The position numbers were made by a program, and so were the translations under genes. Positions 40,919 through 56,560 of a stretch of 64,000 nt of DNA are shown piece by piece (position 1 is the stretch's first letter; every line of letters begins with the position of its first letter). Source of the DNA: Lithospermum erythrorhizon (taxonomy: Eukaryota > Streptophyta > Magnoliopsida > Boraginales > Boraginaceae); the NCBI GenBank assembly GCA_019722365.1, contig JADFUC010001000.1:1240001-1304000 (forward strand), given 5' to 3'. The notes under the pieces are model-generated. The model saw only the letters and a program-made list of their open reading frames with translations. It did no database searches and was not told the origin of the DNA.

Positions 40919-41725
40919 ACAAGCATTACATTGATGTGCCATTTGTCCAATTTTAAAAGATAATTCAACGAGTAGTTACCAATGTATTATAAATATTGAG
41001 TTGGTTGCTACATTCTTATATGTTATGAATTTTTCATCCTTAATAAGTATTTTATTCTTATGTTGGTTACTATAAAACAGTAGATAATATTTCAATTAAT
41101 GTTTATAAGTTTATGTCAAAATAGTTAATATTAGAGTATTTATTCAAATAGATATTTAAAATGTATGTAATTAAGAACAGTAACGATATTTAAAAATTTA
41201 TAAAACAATATTTGAATAAAATTGCACAAGTTGGACTGCATAATGAATTACTAGTTGATATAGTAAGGTTGACCAACATCATTTACTTTGCACACATCAA
41301 CTATATTTATAAAACCACCGATTGATTATAACAAAAAACGAGTCACACGTTACGCCATCGTAACAATAGATATACCACACATCATATATTATGGATATTT
41401 ATCTCTATTTACTATAAAACAAGCACACAACTTATTATACTATGTTTAATTGAGTTATACACTAGTTCATACCAATATTTCTCACTAAATACAATACCAA
41501 ACATGTGACGTTTATTACATTATCACAAAAATAATAACTTCAATTATTAAATTCTTAAAATATAAAGTGTTACACAAAATGTAAAATATTCGAACTATGG
41601 GTTATGTTACCCCAACCCAATAGTATTGGGCCAAGTTGGTGATGGATCAAATAGTTTGCATATAAATACTAAGAAAAACAAAGCAATTTTAGCAGCAAAA
41701 CAAAGGTTACATTCTTGAATCAAAA

Positions 41726-46388
<4,663 letters not shown>

Positions 46389-48272
46389 CGATCATATTGA
46401 AGATTCTAAACCTCTGTTCTGGTGAGTTATATCTTGTGTTTTAATACTCCGTATAAGAGTATGTAGCTACTCTCATTTTATATCTGCATAAACCGAGAGC
46501 AATTTATAACCATGCCAATATTATGAAACTGTATCAGATGGTATATATTATGGAAGACTTCAGGTTGTCTGATGCTCCAACACAATGTAAATATTTGACA
46601 CCTACAAAGAAATAGACCCCTAGTATAATGGTGTGCTAGTATACCTTAATTTTAGCGTGTTCCAAAATGGTGTGAGGTTGTGCCTAAAAGCATTGTAATG
46701 TTGCCTAATTGATAAGTGTCTCCATGTCTTTTTAAAATGTCAATTTGGTTTATTTCCTTTATCAGTTTTCAATTCTTTTATTGATATTCGAACTTAGTAA
46801 TTTGACTTCAATAAAACTTCATAATTAAAAAAATGTTGATGGGGGTCGAATCAAATTTTTTTTTGAAAAAATGAAGAATAAGAAAATTTCTTAAAAAGTT
46901 TAGGACGCATGCATATATAAGTAATATAACTCTTGGCGTCAAAATGTTATGTATGTGACATAATAATTATATATAATTATTTCTCACATTCTCCTCGTCG
47001 TGAACAGCAGTGAATGGATCAAAATGCTTTCAGAAGTCACCATATTGTTAATACAGTTTTTCTTATGTGTTCTAAGGACACAGGTAAGGTAATAATTAAA
47101 GAAAATATTTGAAACAAAATTTACATTTAATTACTAATAATATTAGCGAAGTTACCAAATTATTTGATAATAAATTTTGATGTACATATACTAAAATTTG
47201 CATCTAATCAAAATTTCGTTTCGAGTCATAGTTTTGGATAGTTGAAATATAGAAACATTTCGGAAACTATAAGAAATATTATGGAAATACGGTAAAATTA
47301 TGGAAACATGTGGAAATAAATATTTCTTACTATATATTTTTATTTACATGAATTTATTGATACAAATAGAATGTGTTTAAGTCAAAATGTGAAATATAAT
47401 TGAATTATATGTATCAATAAGATGTTAAATTAAGTATAAAATGGAATAAATAATATTCTAGTTTAATAAAAGTACACTTATTAACTAGAAACAATCATAA
47501 ACAGAAAAATCAACAAATTAAACTATCAATACAAAATTGGATTATGTAGCTCATAATTGAAAAAAATATGTTTACAAGAGTTTTTTAAATGATGAGGTAG
47601 ATGTCAATTGGATAAATAAAGCTTCAGTAGATGATATCATTTGACTCCAACAACCAAATTTGTTTCGAATAACTTGTGGAAATGTAAAGTTTCCACCGAA
47701 AAACTAATATTTTCCAAGAAACGTAGCACTTTAGTACAGACACTTCACGTATTTTTCTATAACCTGAAGAAACGAAAAATTTCGTACTTTTCTGGCTGTT
47801 CTTGCATCGATAAGTTGAACCATTACTAATCACTCCTGGAAACGGGAAATACACGTTAGCACTTACCTTTGATGTACATAGGTTAAGAATCAATATTTAA
47901 TTGAAACTTATTTTATAAATTCCAAACACAAGAAACAAATTTGCTCAAACCCCTCCACATTTTTATTCAGCAAATTACAAACAACATCAACAAAGAAAAT
48001 AAAATTACATAAGAAACATTATTCTCACAATCAATCCAAGAGAAATTACATGAGAAACCATGATTCTCAAATCTTTATTCTCACACAGGACACATTATTC
48101 TCACACATTATTCCCATCAACAAAGTAAATTTGGAACAACGTACTCAACATTGCCAAAAACGAAGGAAATGTAAAAAGCAACTTAAAATGACACGGAAAG
48201 AGGAACTTGGCAGTGGTAGGTATTCAATTGTTGTTGCTTCACCAATTCCTGTATGCAAATCATTTGTACCTC
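46389..48272. other. Intergenic region between TGS1 and the CCD fragment
   Basis: The TGS1 3' UTR should start here. The rest is AT-rich. Open frames (47624-47893, 48050-48280) have no domain; the last overlaps the CCD exon on the other strand. Confidence 0.55.
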
Positions 48273-48774
48273 TTAAGTAGAAGGGTTTATTTGGCCTTGC
48301 AACTCTTCCTACAAGTAGTGGAAACAACAAAAAATAAATACATAAACAAATAACAAAAAGACTAGCAATGTTATTACAACAATATTTCGGAATCAATATG
48401 CAACTTTTGAATTATCGAGGTCTAAATGGCAACATAGACCCACTATCTAAGATCATATCGATAATTACCTCAATTTGAGACATAACTAGATATAAATTTG
48501 AGACAAAACGAAAAAATTTCAGTTTTTACAATATTTTAAGATGATTATGAGTTAAATAAATAAGTAGACCTCTCACATCTATCAATTGTAAAACATTATT
48601 GACTTTTATCCATTGGATTTTGTACTGACTAATTTGCTTTAAGGGAGATGATTTACCTCAGTAACATATATAGAATGAAAACCATATGGAAGCCTTTTTG
48701 GTAGCCGAATCTTTGCAACACTCTCCATTGTTTTTGCATCAATCACATAAACATATGATGTACCAATGTCCACA
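48273..48774 (-). pseudogene. 3' fragment (last two exons) of a CCD1-like carotenoid cleavage dioxygenase
   Basis: The exon at 48774-48657 codes [20 protein letters not shown], then [19 protein letters not shown]. The PYGFH motif holds the last of the four His ligands of the non-haem iron in carotenoid cleavage dioxygenases. A GAG/GTAAAT donor leads to a last exon 48308-48273 coding EELQGQINPST and a stop, matching the usual VTEEQL-type C terminus of CCD1-like enzymes. The acceptor of the first exon (CATGCAG) and that of the last (CTTGTAG) are both good. No earlier CCD exon is seen upstream. Instead an antisense copia element starts about 200 bp away. The copy is truncated and cannot encode an enzyme. 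Confidence 0.82.
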
Positions 48775-48969
48775 CTGCATGATGTTTGTGTAAAAAATGT
48801 TAGAGTAATGTAAATATCATATTGAATTACTTAAATATGGGACTACAATATTGTGGTCTATTTATAGAGTTAGGTAGAATAGACTTCAATGGCCACCAAA
48901 CATAAACCTAATAATAATAATCAGAAATAATACGTGACTGTACTGGGTGGGGCTTTCACAAGACTTAAT

Positions 48970-50515
48970 TATTGGCCTCCAACATGTCACAAGCTATAAC
49001 AAATTATTAGAAACACGAAGACATAAGAAATTAAACAATAAATAAACAAATGTATTAATGATGATGTTAAATGGACACAAAAATTTAATGTGGTTTTCAC
49101 ATGTAATCCTAGACTAGTCCGCCGTGGAGGAAAGAGAAATATTATTACTAAATAGTCAAGAATTCAATCACATCATACCTGCTAATAACAAGAGTCCTTT
49201 CACTATATAACAACCCACTAACTATTGGTACAAAAAGTTAATACACCAACACTGTGAGCCCTGACGAGAACCAAGTATAAGTCTACTCCCATTAAATCTT
49301 TGGGATGTGATATTATCCCTTCTAAAATTTAAGCCTATTTTCACCAAATTTCCACCTAGACTTCAACTTTAGAACTACATTTTCTCCAACTTCAAGTAGT
49401 AATCTAAATGTAAATTTCTCTCTCTTCCTCTGTGAATATGTGCCCTTAGGCACTTCCAAATACTTGGTAGATATCGATCAAGCTCAAACAATGATTGAAC
49501 TCGATCCATGTAACTATCTTGGTCAACATATCCGCCTGGATTGTCTGCACAGCTCAACCTTTGTCACATCATATCCTCTTCTTCAACCCGCTCTCTAACA
49601 TACTAAATCTTACCAACATGCTTCACGGAATCGCTGGCACCGATTCCTCGTTAAACAACAAAGACTGACCATCACAAATATGACTTCTTAAACTATACCT
49701 CAAAATCTTCCACTCTCAGATTTCTAAGCCACACAACTTCCTTTCCACTTCGCCAATGCCATGTACTCCCCGCAGGACAAAGCAACTGCTAATCAGAACG
49801 GCCAATTTAATCGGCTCCTCTTACGAGCAGAAAGACAGAATCTGCTGGAACCGTCAAGTTTATCCATATCTCCAGAGATAATCAGAGTCTACTTACCTAA
49901 TAAATATGTTGACTCCATAGTCTCATTCTCTCATACTTTAACTCCAACACGCAGCTGCTCCTCAGAAATATCTCAGATCCACTTTTACCAGCCACATGTC
50001 CTTTCTCAAGACTATGCATATAACGACTCACCATGCCTTACAAAGATGTCCGTGCCCAGCAAACTATCGATATATTAACGATCCCATCGCATTCAGATAT
50101 GGAACCTTGACATTTCTTTCGCCTCTTCTTCGGTCGCAGATAATAAATCACCGAACTTCAAGGAAAGAGCTAACGGTATGTTCACCGTTTTGACTTCTCA
50201 TTTAAGTCAAAGATACTAAGTATCGAGACTGTTAGCTACACCACACCTTTAACCCGATCCCGCTATTTCTATGCCAAGTATTTTCCGACTTAATATAGAT
50301 CTTTCTTATGTCAAGGATTTAATACTCAATCGTCTTTCATGTTTTGCACCTCCATACTAGATTACAGAATAGCCATTAACATATCATCAACATATAACAT
50401 AAGATAAATATTAATACCTTTCACGAAGCTATGGAATATACGCAATGATCATATGAACTCCCCGTTGAAACTCGCTTCCACCATAAATTGATCGAATCTC
50501 TTTGTGTAAATAATT
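48970..50515 (-). mobile_element. Degenerate copia retrotransposon 3' half, antisense, with LTR
   Basis: Minus-strand reading, high to low coordinates. The reverse transcriptase part has FDQFMVEASFN (about 50490) and the catalytic box IYLMLYVDDMLMA (about 50410-50370). The RNase H end has EYMALAKWK (about 49765) and SCADNPGGYVDQDS (from about 49555). A putative 3' LTR starts TGTTGGTGTATTAAC at 49252 and contains CTCCACGGCGGACTAG and ACCACATTAAA, like Tork-type copia LTRs. Many stops and shifts are present, so it is inactive. Its 5' half is absent; at about 50515 it meets a palindrome-rich AT segment. The LTR end near 48970 is approximate. Confidence 0.75.
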
Positions 50516-50790
50516 ATTTGATCATTAAATGTAGTTATATACCATCGAATTATATACCCTGATAAATTGATCAAATGATCATTGTAGACTCCTAATTATT
50601 CGAATCATTGTAGACAATGATCATTGTATAATTATATACCATCTAATTATATAATTACAAATTGATCAAATAATTATAATATTTAATGATCATTTGCTTG
50701 ATTCTATATAAGCAAATGATCGTATATAAGCAAATGATCATTATATACGATGATCAAAGGAAATGATCATGAAAATTGATTTCGATCTCT
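50516..50790. repeat. Cluster of ATGATCAT palindromes
   Basis: Within about 275 bp the 8-bp palindrome ATGATCAT and close variants (TTGATCAA, AATGATCATT, AAATGATCATTG) recur around ten times. They are mixed with AATTATATACCATC repeats and two copies of ATATAAGCAAATGATC. No coding sense is seen. Confidence 0.75.
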
Positions 50791-50810
50791 TCTAACATGG
50801 GATCAATCTC

Positions 50811-51651
50811 CGTTGAAATATAAGAATGATTTGCTTTTACTATGCCGATAATATCAAAAAGCATGCTGCATTGTTGTGATTCATCGCATAACCGATATAA
50901 TAATTTATAATGGCCAATTATATTATTATGCTAATATTATTCGAACGTCGTGAAGGTCACACACAATACCAGATGTTTTAGTTATATTCCATGTATCAAT
51001 TAAATCACGATTAAATCAGGGATTTGATTGAATCAACGAGATACTAATCGTAGTATTTTTATATTGAGCACGTAAATCTAAATTGGATAAATCTGAATCA
51101 ATTAACTTTGTTAGTTCAATTAAAGGTTTAATCTAGGAAGTCAAATAGTAACTTGTTAAGTTATTTCTTTACACGATTAAATAAGTTAGCTAATGGATTA
51201 ACGAGTTAACTTTATTTAAGAAACGAAGCGAGCTATTCTGTGAAAACAAAACGGGTTATATATGAAGAGATGAAAATAGAAAATCTAAGTTTTCATTTTT
51301 CATCTCTCTCTCCCAAAAAGAACTTCCTCTCCTCTTTTTCTTTCTTCTAGAATTCGAGTCAAGTTTTGACTCAAATTCTCATCTAATTATTCGAGACATC
51401 TCTAGCAAGTCCAATCGTGAGACTTACCTCCTCAAAGCGCTGACTAACCAAGACATTTCTGGGACTGAGGCGCAAGGACTCAAGGAGGAATCGCTGGTGC
51501 TTGAACATCCGTCACAGATTCAGAAGTATTCTTTATTCATATGTAATGTATTTCGTGATGATTTTTATTGTAATTCGTTATTATATATTTATTCTGATCT
51601 TGGTTGCATTTGTTTAATTTTATTATGAACAAGTTGCATAATTTCCCAACA
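50811..51651 (+). repeat. Copia-type LTR (same family as 1684-2634)
   Basis: It starts GTTGAAATATAAG and ends TGCATAATTTCCCAACA. It shares with 1684-2634 the blocks CATAACCGATATAATAAT, AAGGTCACACACA, GTAACTTGTTAAGTTA, GGGTTATAT and TTTTCATTTTTCATCT. No primer-binding site follows, so it may be a solo or truncated LTR. Confidence 0.7.
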
Positions 51652-52681
51652 CATATTTCCTATTTATCGCATACTAAGTTTAACTGCTTATTCACCAAGC
51701 ACTGGAGAAAATTAAACATAATCTCAAAGATGTGAAATAAAGGAGTTAAGGAGAAACTATAAACTCAGGGTAATATAAAATGTATACAAGCCTAATGCGA
51801 TTTTCCATTAAGCCCTCAAGATGACAGCGTACAATTAAAGACAAGTAACGAATAATGAATCATTTAAGACTGACTTAATCATGCTGACACGTTACATGAA
51901 CCTAGGTTCAAGTGAACAATGTCTCGTGATGCACTGAGAGGTAATTAATTTTGATCTCAATCGGTTGCATTTGACATGCTAATGTAATATTGTCTCTAAC
52001 ACCATACAAGTTTTAAATAATTGAACAATCTTTTATAACTCAATGAGAACTGTGGAATGATTCGAACGTTGTGTATCTACTTCTTTCAAAACATGTCATT
52101 GGTATTTAGTTTTACTCAACAAATGAGCTTTGTTCACTAATCATGACGAAACATGTTTCTTATGGTTCTCAGGAACCAATAAAGCCATATCGACGACTTA
52201 GCTCGCACACCACTCTGTAAAGTTGAGGCATTAAAGAACTATGGATTTGGGGTTAATGATTAAATCTATTATTTCAAAATTGATTACACATAAAGAAGGA
52301 TATAACACTCTCGAGAAATAGAGAAGAAAAGTTCGATAAAACCTCATATTTCAAATGATTTGTTATCTAAAATTCTGAATGTCATTATGGCTATACTGTC
52401 ATTGTCTTATTATTGTTTTGACCTATATGATTTTAGATCATGATCACGTAGCCAAGTATAAGAGAAAACAGTGAGACAAGCGTACAAAGAAAGATAATCG
52501 AGGTCTTATGTAATGATAGATGACTTACGCTTAAGAACACACAATTTAAATCTTCTAAGAATGGTTGAAATTTCAAACTATTTTCTTTTTGACCTATATG
52601 AATAAGTGGATGTCATATTTAATATGGACATCTCAGATATTTCCATCTATCAGTGTGATTCTGATTAAAGGAATGTCATTC
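51652..52681 (+). mobile_element. Non-coding retrotransposon-derived filler between two LTRs
   Basis: It lies between the LTR ending at 51651 and the next starting at 52682. No frame longer than about 60 codons and no clear protein motif is present. The position suggests internal sequence of a decayed element, but this is inference. Confidence 0.4.
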
Positions 52682-53600
52682 TGTTGGAAATCAACGAATC
52701 GGATTCCCTTTTTTATTATGCCCGTCATGATAATTGTGTATCAATTCATTTAATGCCTGGTTAAACGAGATTACTAGAACTTAGTATCATTCACCTTAGT
52801 AATTGTATATTACTAGCTGGCTCCTCATGATAATTTAAGGGTTAGCGTAGCGATTGCCAGATTTTACTATTAATCGTTATAATAATAGTAACGTCAATTG
52901 CTATTATTGTACAACTCTACTATTATCCGAGCCTAAGGTCACACACATACAACGATATTCTAATATTTCATGAATGAAATTAAAATCTACTCTGTATATA
53001 TCGAGAGATACCTCTGATCATTCATATATTTGTTAAAATATATATCGACAGTATCAATTGGCTAAACTCATAAGTTCAATCAATTAAGTAGTTTAACTCC
53101 ATGAATAACCCGGTAGTTATTCGAGAGTGATTCGCTAGTATTCTTAAATTCGATTTGTTGCTTAATTAAAATAGAACAAACTCACTAGTAACTCATTATT
53201 TAATTAGAAGTCTATAATGCCTAATTGCTAACGAAAGCAAACCGATTTCTTAACGAAGTAATTTGTGACTTCGGTATTTAATGAAAGAGATTAGGTTTTA
53301 TCGCAATCATAAAAAACCTTAACCCCTCTCTAAGAATAGCCGCCCCTCCCTAGAATCAAAGAAGTTTTCCTTCCAATTTTATTCATCTTTAAACTCTAGC
53401 AAAGCTCAAGTACTGGGTTCGCTTTCCCTCTTGAAAGCAGGCAATCTGTAGGACATCATTTCGTGTCAACAAGCTTTGGAGAGGACATCAAGCGGGCATT
53501 CAAACGTCAGGTTTTGGGTTCATTCGCCTCCGTTGCAATGTAAGAATTCTTGTATTCATACATGTAATTTTTGTGTTTAGATTAATATATACATTAATTT
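52682..53600 (+). repeat. Copia-type LTR, 3' end degraded
   Basis: It starts TGTTGGAAATCAACG and aligns with 1684 onwards: TTATTATGCCCG, AAACGAGATTACTAGAACTTAG, AGTAATTGTATATTACTAG, GGGTTAGCGTAGCGAT, TATTATCCGAGCC and AAGGTCACACACATACAACG. It runs through TTTCTTAACGAAG and a region with TGTAAGAATTCTTGTATTCA-like sequence near 53540. The 3' border lacks a clear CAACA and is uncertain by roughly 100 bp. Confidence 0.7.
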
Positions 53601-56560
53601 GAGGACCAAATGTATGAATCGGGTGTTTACTTAATGACCCATACTAGATTCTAAATAATTCTATTCTTCTTTAAAAGATACTATATTTTGAATAACAAAA
53701 CAATCGAGTGGGCGCCATGAAAATGGCTTTAACAAGACTTGAGTTTAATCTTGCAAAGATAAATTGAGTCAACTCTTACTAGACATTAGAGGGAGGTTTG
53801 TTAATCTTGATTTAGTTTGCATATTCACATACAAGTCGATCGAGGATATAAGCTAATAATGATATATCGACTGAGCAAGAGATAAAGGAGGAATTCATAT
53901 AAATACTACTATCAAGTTACGATCAAGATTATTAACAGTAATGTATTATCCAAAAAATGAGACATCACTCGATATTAAAAGCGCATTTCTGGATAAGATA
54001 CGTATAAAGAAATTGTGTTTAAATGGGTTAAAACATAATGGATAAATCTTTCAATTCGTATACCAAAATAATTTTCATTCTACTTAGATGTGTCACTAGT
54101 TGATGATAGAAGTAAGAATTGTGGTTCAATGTGAAGTCAAACACAATGAATGAAATAAATTCATATTGAAAGTTGCTGCACATACCTTTAAATTAAATTT
54201 ACTCATACTCAATCGCGAGACAACTCAAGAGTTATGTTTTAATAAAGAAACTTTGAAACGCCTCGGTATGGGATGCTTAACATTATATCGCTGAAGCATA
54301 ATTTAACATTTGTGTCTGAATATTGAGATTATGTCATCATGTACATAATCGTAAGGAAACTAGTATTTATTTCAACTACTATAGAATTAAAATTTATTAA
54401 ATGTATAGTATCTTCATTATGAAGTATGTAAAGTGGAAGTAAATATTATATGACTAATGTATTCAAGTTGGCTCCCTTAGGAGACACCAATCCAATGTTA
54501 GAACCTTCGGTTATATCAGGAATATTATGTGATAATTCTTTATGCATTGCTAACGCTCTGCAAAAAGACACGATAAGTTATGAATAAATTATACTTCAAT
54601 AGACGACTTAAGGTCATGAAAGTGAAATAAAATTGGAAATACACGGTGTCGTGGTATATAACTCTTTACTCATTTATCTTGAAAGCGATTCATCAGAAGT
54701 GGTATAAACGTGAATTCCATTAAAATCTAACATATAGTCACAAATGAATCAAACATTTGGCTTCGATCAAGTTGAATTGGTTGACTATTCACATGTCTAT
54801 TTCAAACTTTTTCCTTACTGACATCTACCTTGTCAGAATATAAAGTTAAGGAAACATACAAAGAAAGTTCCTAAGTAATGATTAAGGATTTAATGGATAC
54901 TTGACATTGTTATTGGAAGTCTAAGATCTCAAACGTAGAATAAGAAGAAAAGATTTGATTATACTATCAATATCCAAGTTGCAAACTTGAGGTACAATAT
55001 AATGGAGTTAGAATCTTCATCTTGATATTTTGATTGAAATTAAAAGGGGTCAAGAGTGAAGATGAACCTTGAGTTTCTTAAAGGTTAGTGGGAGCACAAC
55101 TGCACATAAATATTTTACACGTTTGAGTACTAAATGAATCCTCATACAACCTTGAAAGGTATGGTACTGAATTAATTTTGTAGATTTCTGGAGGCCGATT
55201 ACATTATACGTGACATATGCTATATTAGTTTCATGAAATATAAGCTAGATGACATATGCTTGTTAAGTTATAATGCGTCACTTAAGCTTCGAGGTGAAAT
55301 AAAATCTATGATAGATTAAATTTTATGATGAATGTATTCTCTTATTGGACAAGAAAAACTTCTATTGTAGGTCCGTTTACAACAAGGACCCCTACCTTGA
55401 TCGTAGAGTGGTTGAAATCTATTACATGGTAACATGATTCACCGTATGTCATGTCAAGATCATGTGTTGTATTGTTGGAACTATGGGAAATTTGATCTCA
55501 TAAAATGCCCTTTGAATAATTTAGATGGTACAACAGATTTACTCATTCAAATTATATATATATATGTAAGTTCAACATATATTAATTTTTAGACAATTAG
55601 TATTTTTGTGGATTTAACGGGACATATTGGGTCATGATGGCCATTGTGGTCCTCTTTATAATCTATATATTAATACAATAGTCGGTTAATATTATTTTAA
55701 TATATTACTCTTGTCAATTGGCCCCAAGAGGTCACACACAAACAAGAACCGAACTATATAATAAATGTGTTGTAAACTTCCGGTCTAATGTGAAACATGA
55801 AGGAAACACCCAGGCTAAAAATCTAATCCTAAGCACTGATTTGTGTCGTGTCAAGGAAGTGTCGAGGAGATTTTGTCTCCTAAAACTCTTATGATTTTGC
55901 CTATTGAAAGTGGTTTAAACAAACCAAAACAACTAATGCTCATATTTTGATTTTCATGAAATCAAAACTCTCTCCACCAACCTCAAAATAGTCGACCCCC
56001 TCTAGGAAGAAAAACCTAGTTTTTCTTCAATCTTTTGATTCCTAGTTTATACTTTAAGCGTTCTAGTAACGTATTTAAGTAGTTCGGCAATTTATCGGGT
56101 GTTTATTTATCTTAGAGATACTTTGCTTCGGTATCGCGAGAAAGCAATTCACTCACGCTAACTTACTTTATATTGTCGATTAAAAGGTACACACTAGAAA
56201 TTAATTTCGTTTATTATTTTGTAAAATCCGTGAGCGCTCGGGGATTCGTATCCTTTAAAGTTTTAGATCTTAATTATAATGCTTAACAATTCAACATGTA
56301 CATCACGACCATGACATAGCACGATTCCCATAATGGGAATTGTGAGGTTTTACTAAAGATAGTCACGCGGATTCGGAATATGCTTTGTAGTAACTTAAAA
56401 GTTAATAAGTAACTATACAGGGAATGGATCGTTGTTGGTCTCATCTGGAATCAATGCGAATAGTGTCACATTACCGTCCACAAAGTGAAGACTATTAGCT
56501 TCCAGTAATTCATAAATGGGGTCGAAGTTTGTATACCTCGGAGAGTAAACTAAAGAAGCT
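53601..56560 (+). mobile_element. Internal region of a decayed copia-like element, split by a solo LTR
   Basis: 55185-55472 and 56297-56520 together match about 63-620 at the left end of the window in order, so this is a second copy of that element's 3' internal region. 53700-55180 holds strongly decayed sequence with copia-like flavour (for example ATTAAAAGCGCATTTCTGGA near 53973, like the KTAFLNG region) but no readable domain. The copy is interrupted by the LTR at 55473-56296. The right border near 56560 is approximate. Confidence 0.55.
55473..56296 (+). mobile_element. Solo LTR nested in an older element
   Basis: It begins TGTTGGAACTATGGG and ends CTTAACAATTCAACA, 824 bp with TG..CA ends. 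It is flanked by TGTAT (55468-55472) and TGTAC (56297-56301), a 4-of-5 target-site match. The uninterrupted relative near 378-395 reads CATGCTGTACAATT at this place. It contains AAGAGGTCACACACAAACAA, a motif shared with the other LTRs here, but is otherwise well diverged. Confidence 0.75.

Larger units (their letters stand above)
38261..41725. other. Intergenic region upstream of TGS1
   Basis: No exon chain was found; short frames (38548, 39828) lack domains. It contains a MITE-like element, a long TA microsatellite and an 80-bp tandem repeat, listed separately. The TGS1 promoter must lie near its right end; 41650-41725 contains CATATAAATACT (from about 41658), a possible TATA box about 65 bp before the start codon. 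Confidence 0.5.

Noticed and set aside
48145..48396. 83-codon minus-strand frame
   Set aside because: It reads through the last CCD exon in another frame; the splice-consistent reading (EELQGQINPST, stop) is far better supported.
49761..50078. 105-codon plus-strand frame
   Set aside because: It is antisense to the minus-strand copia RNase H/reverse transcriptase remnants, which explain the sequence better.
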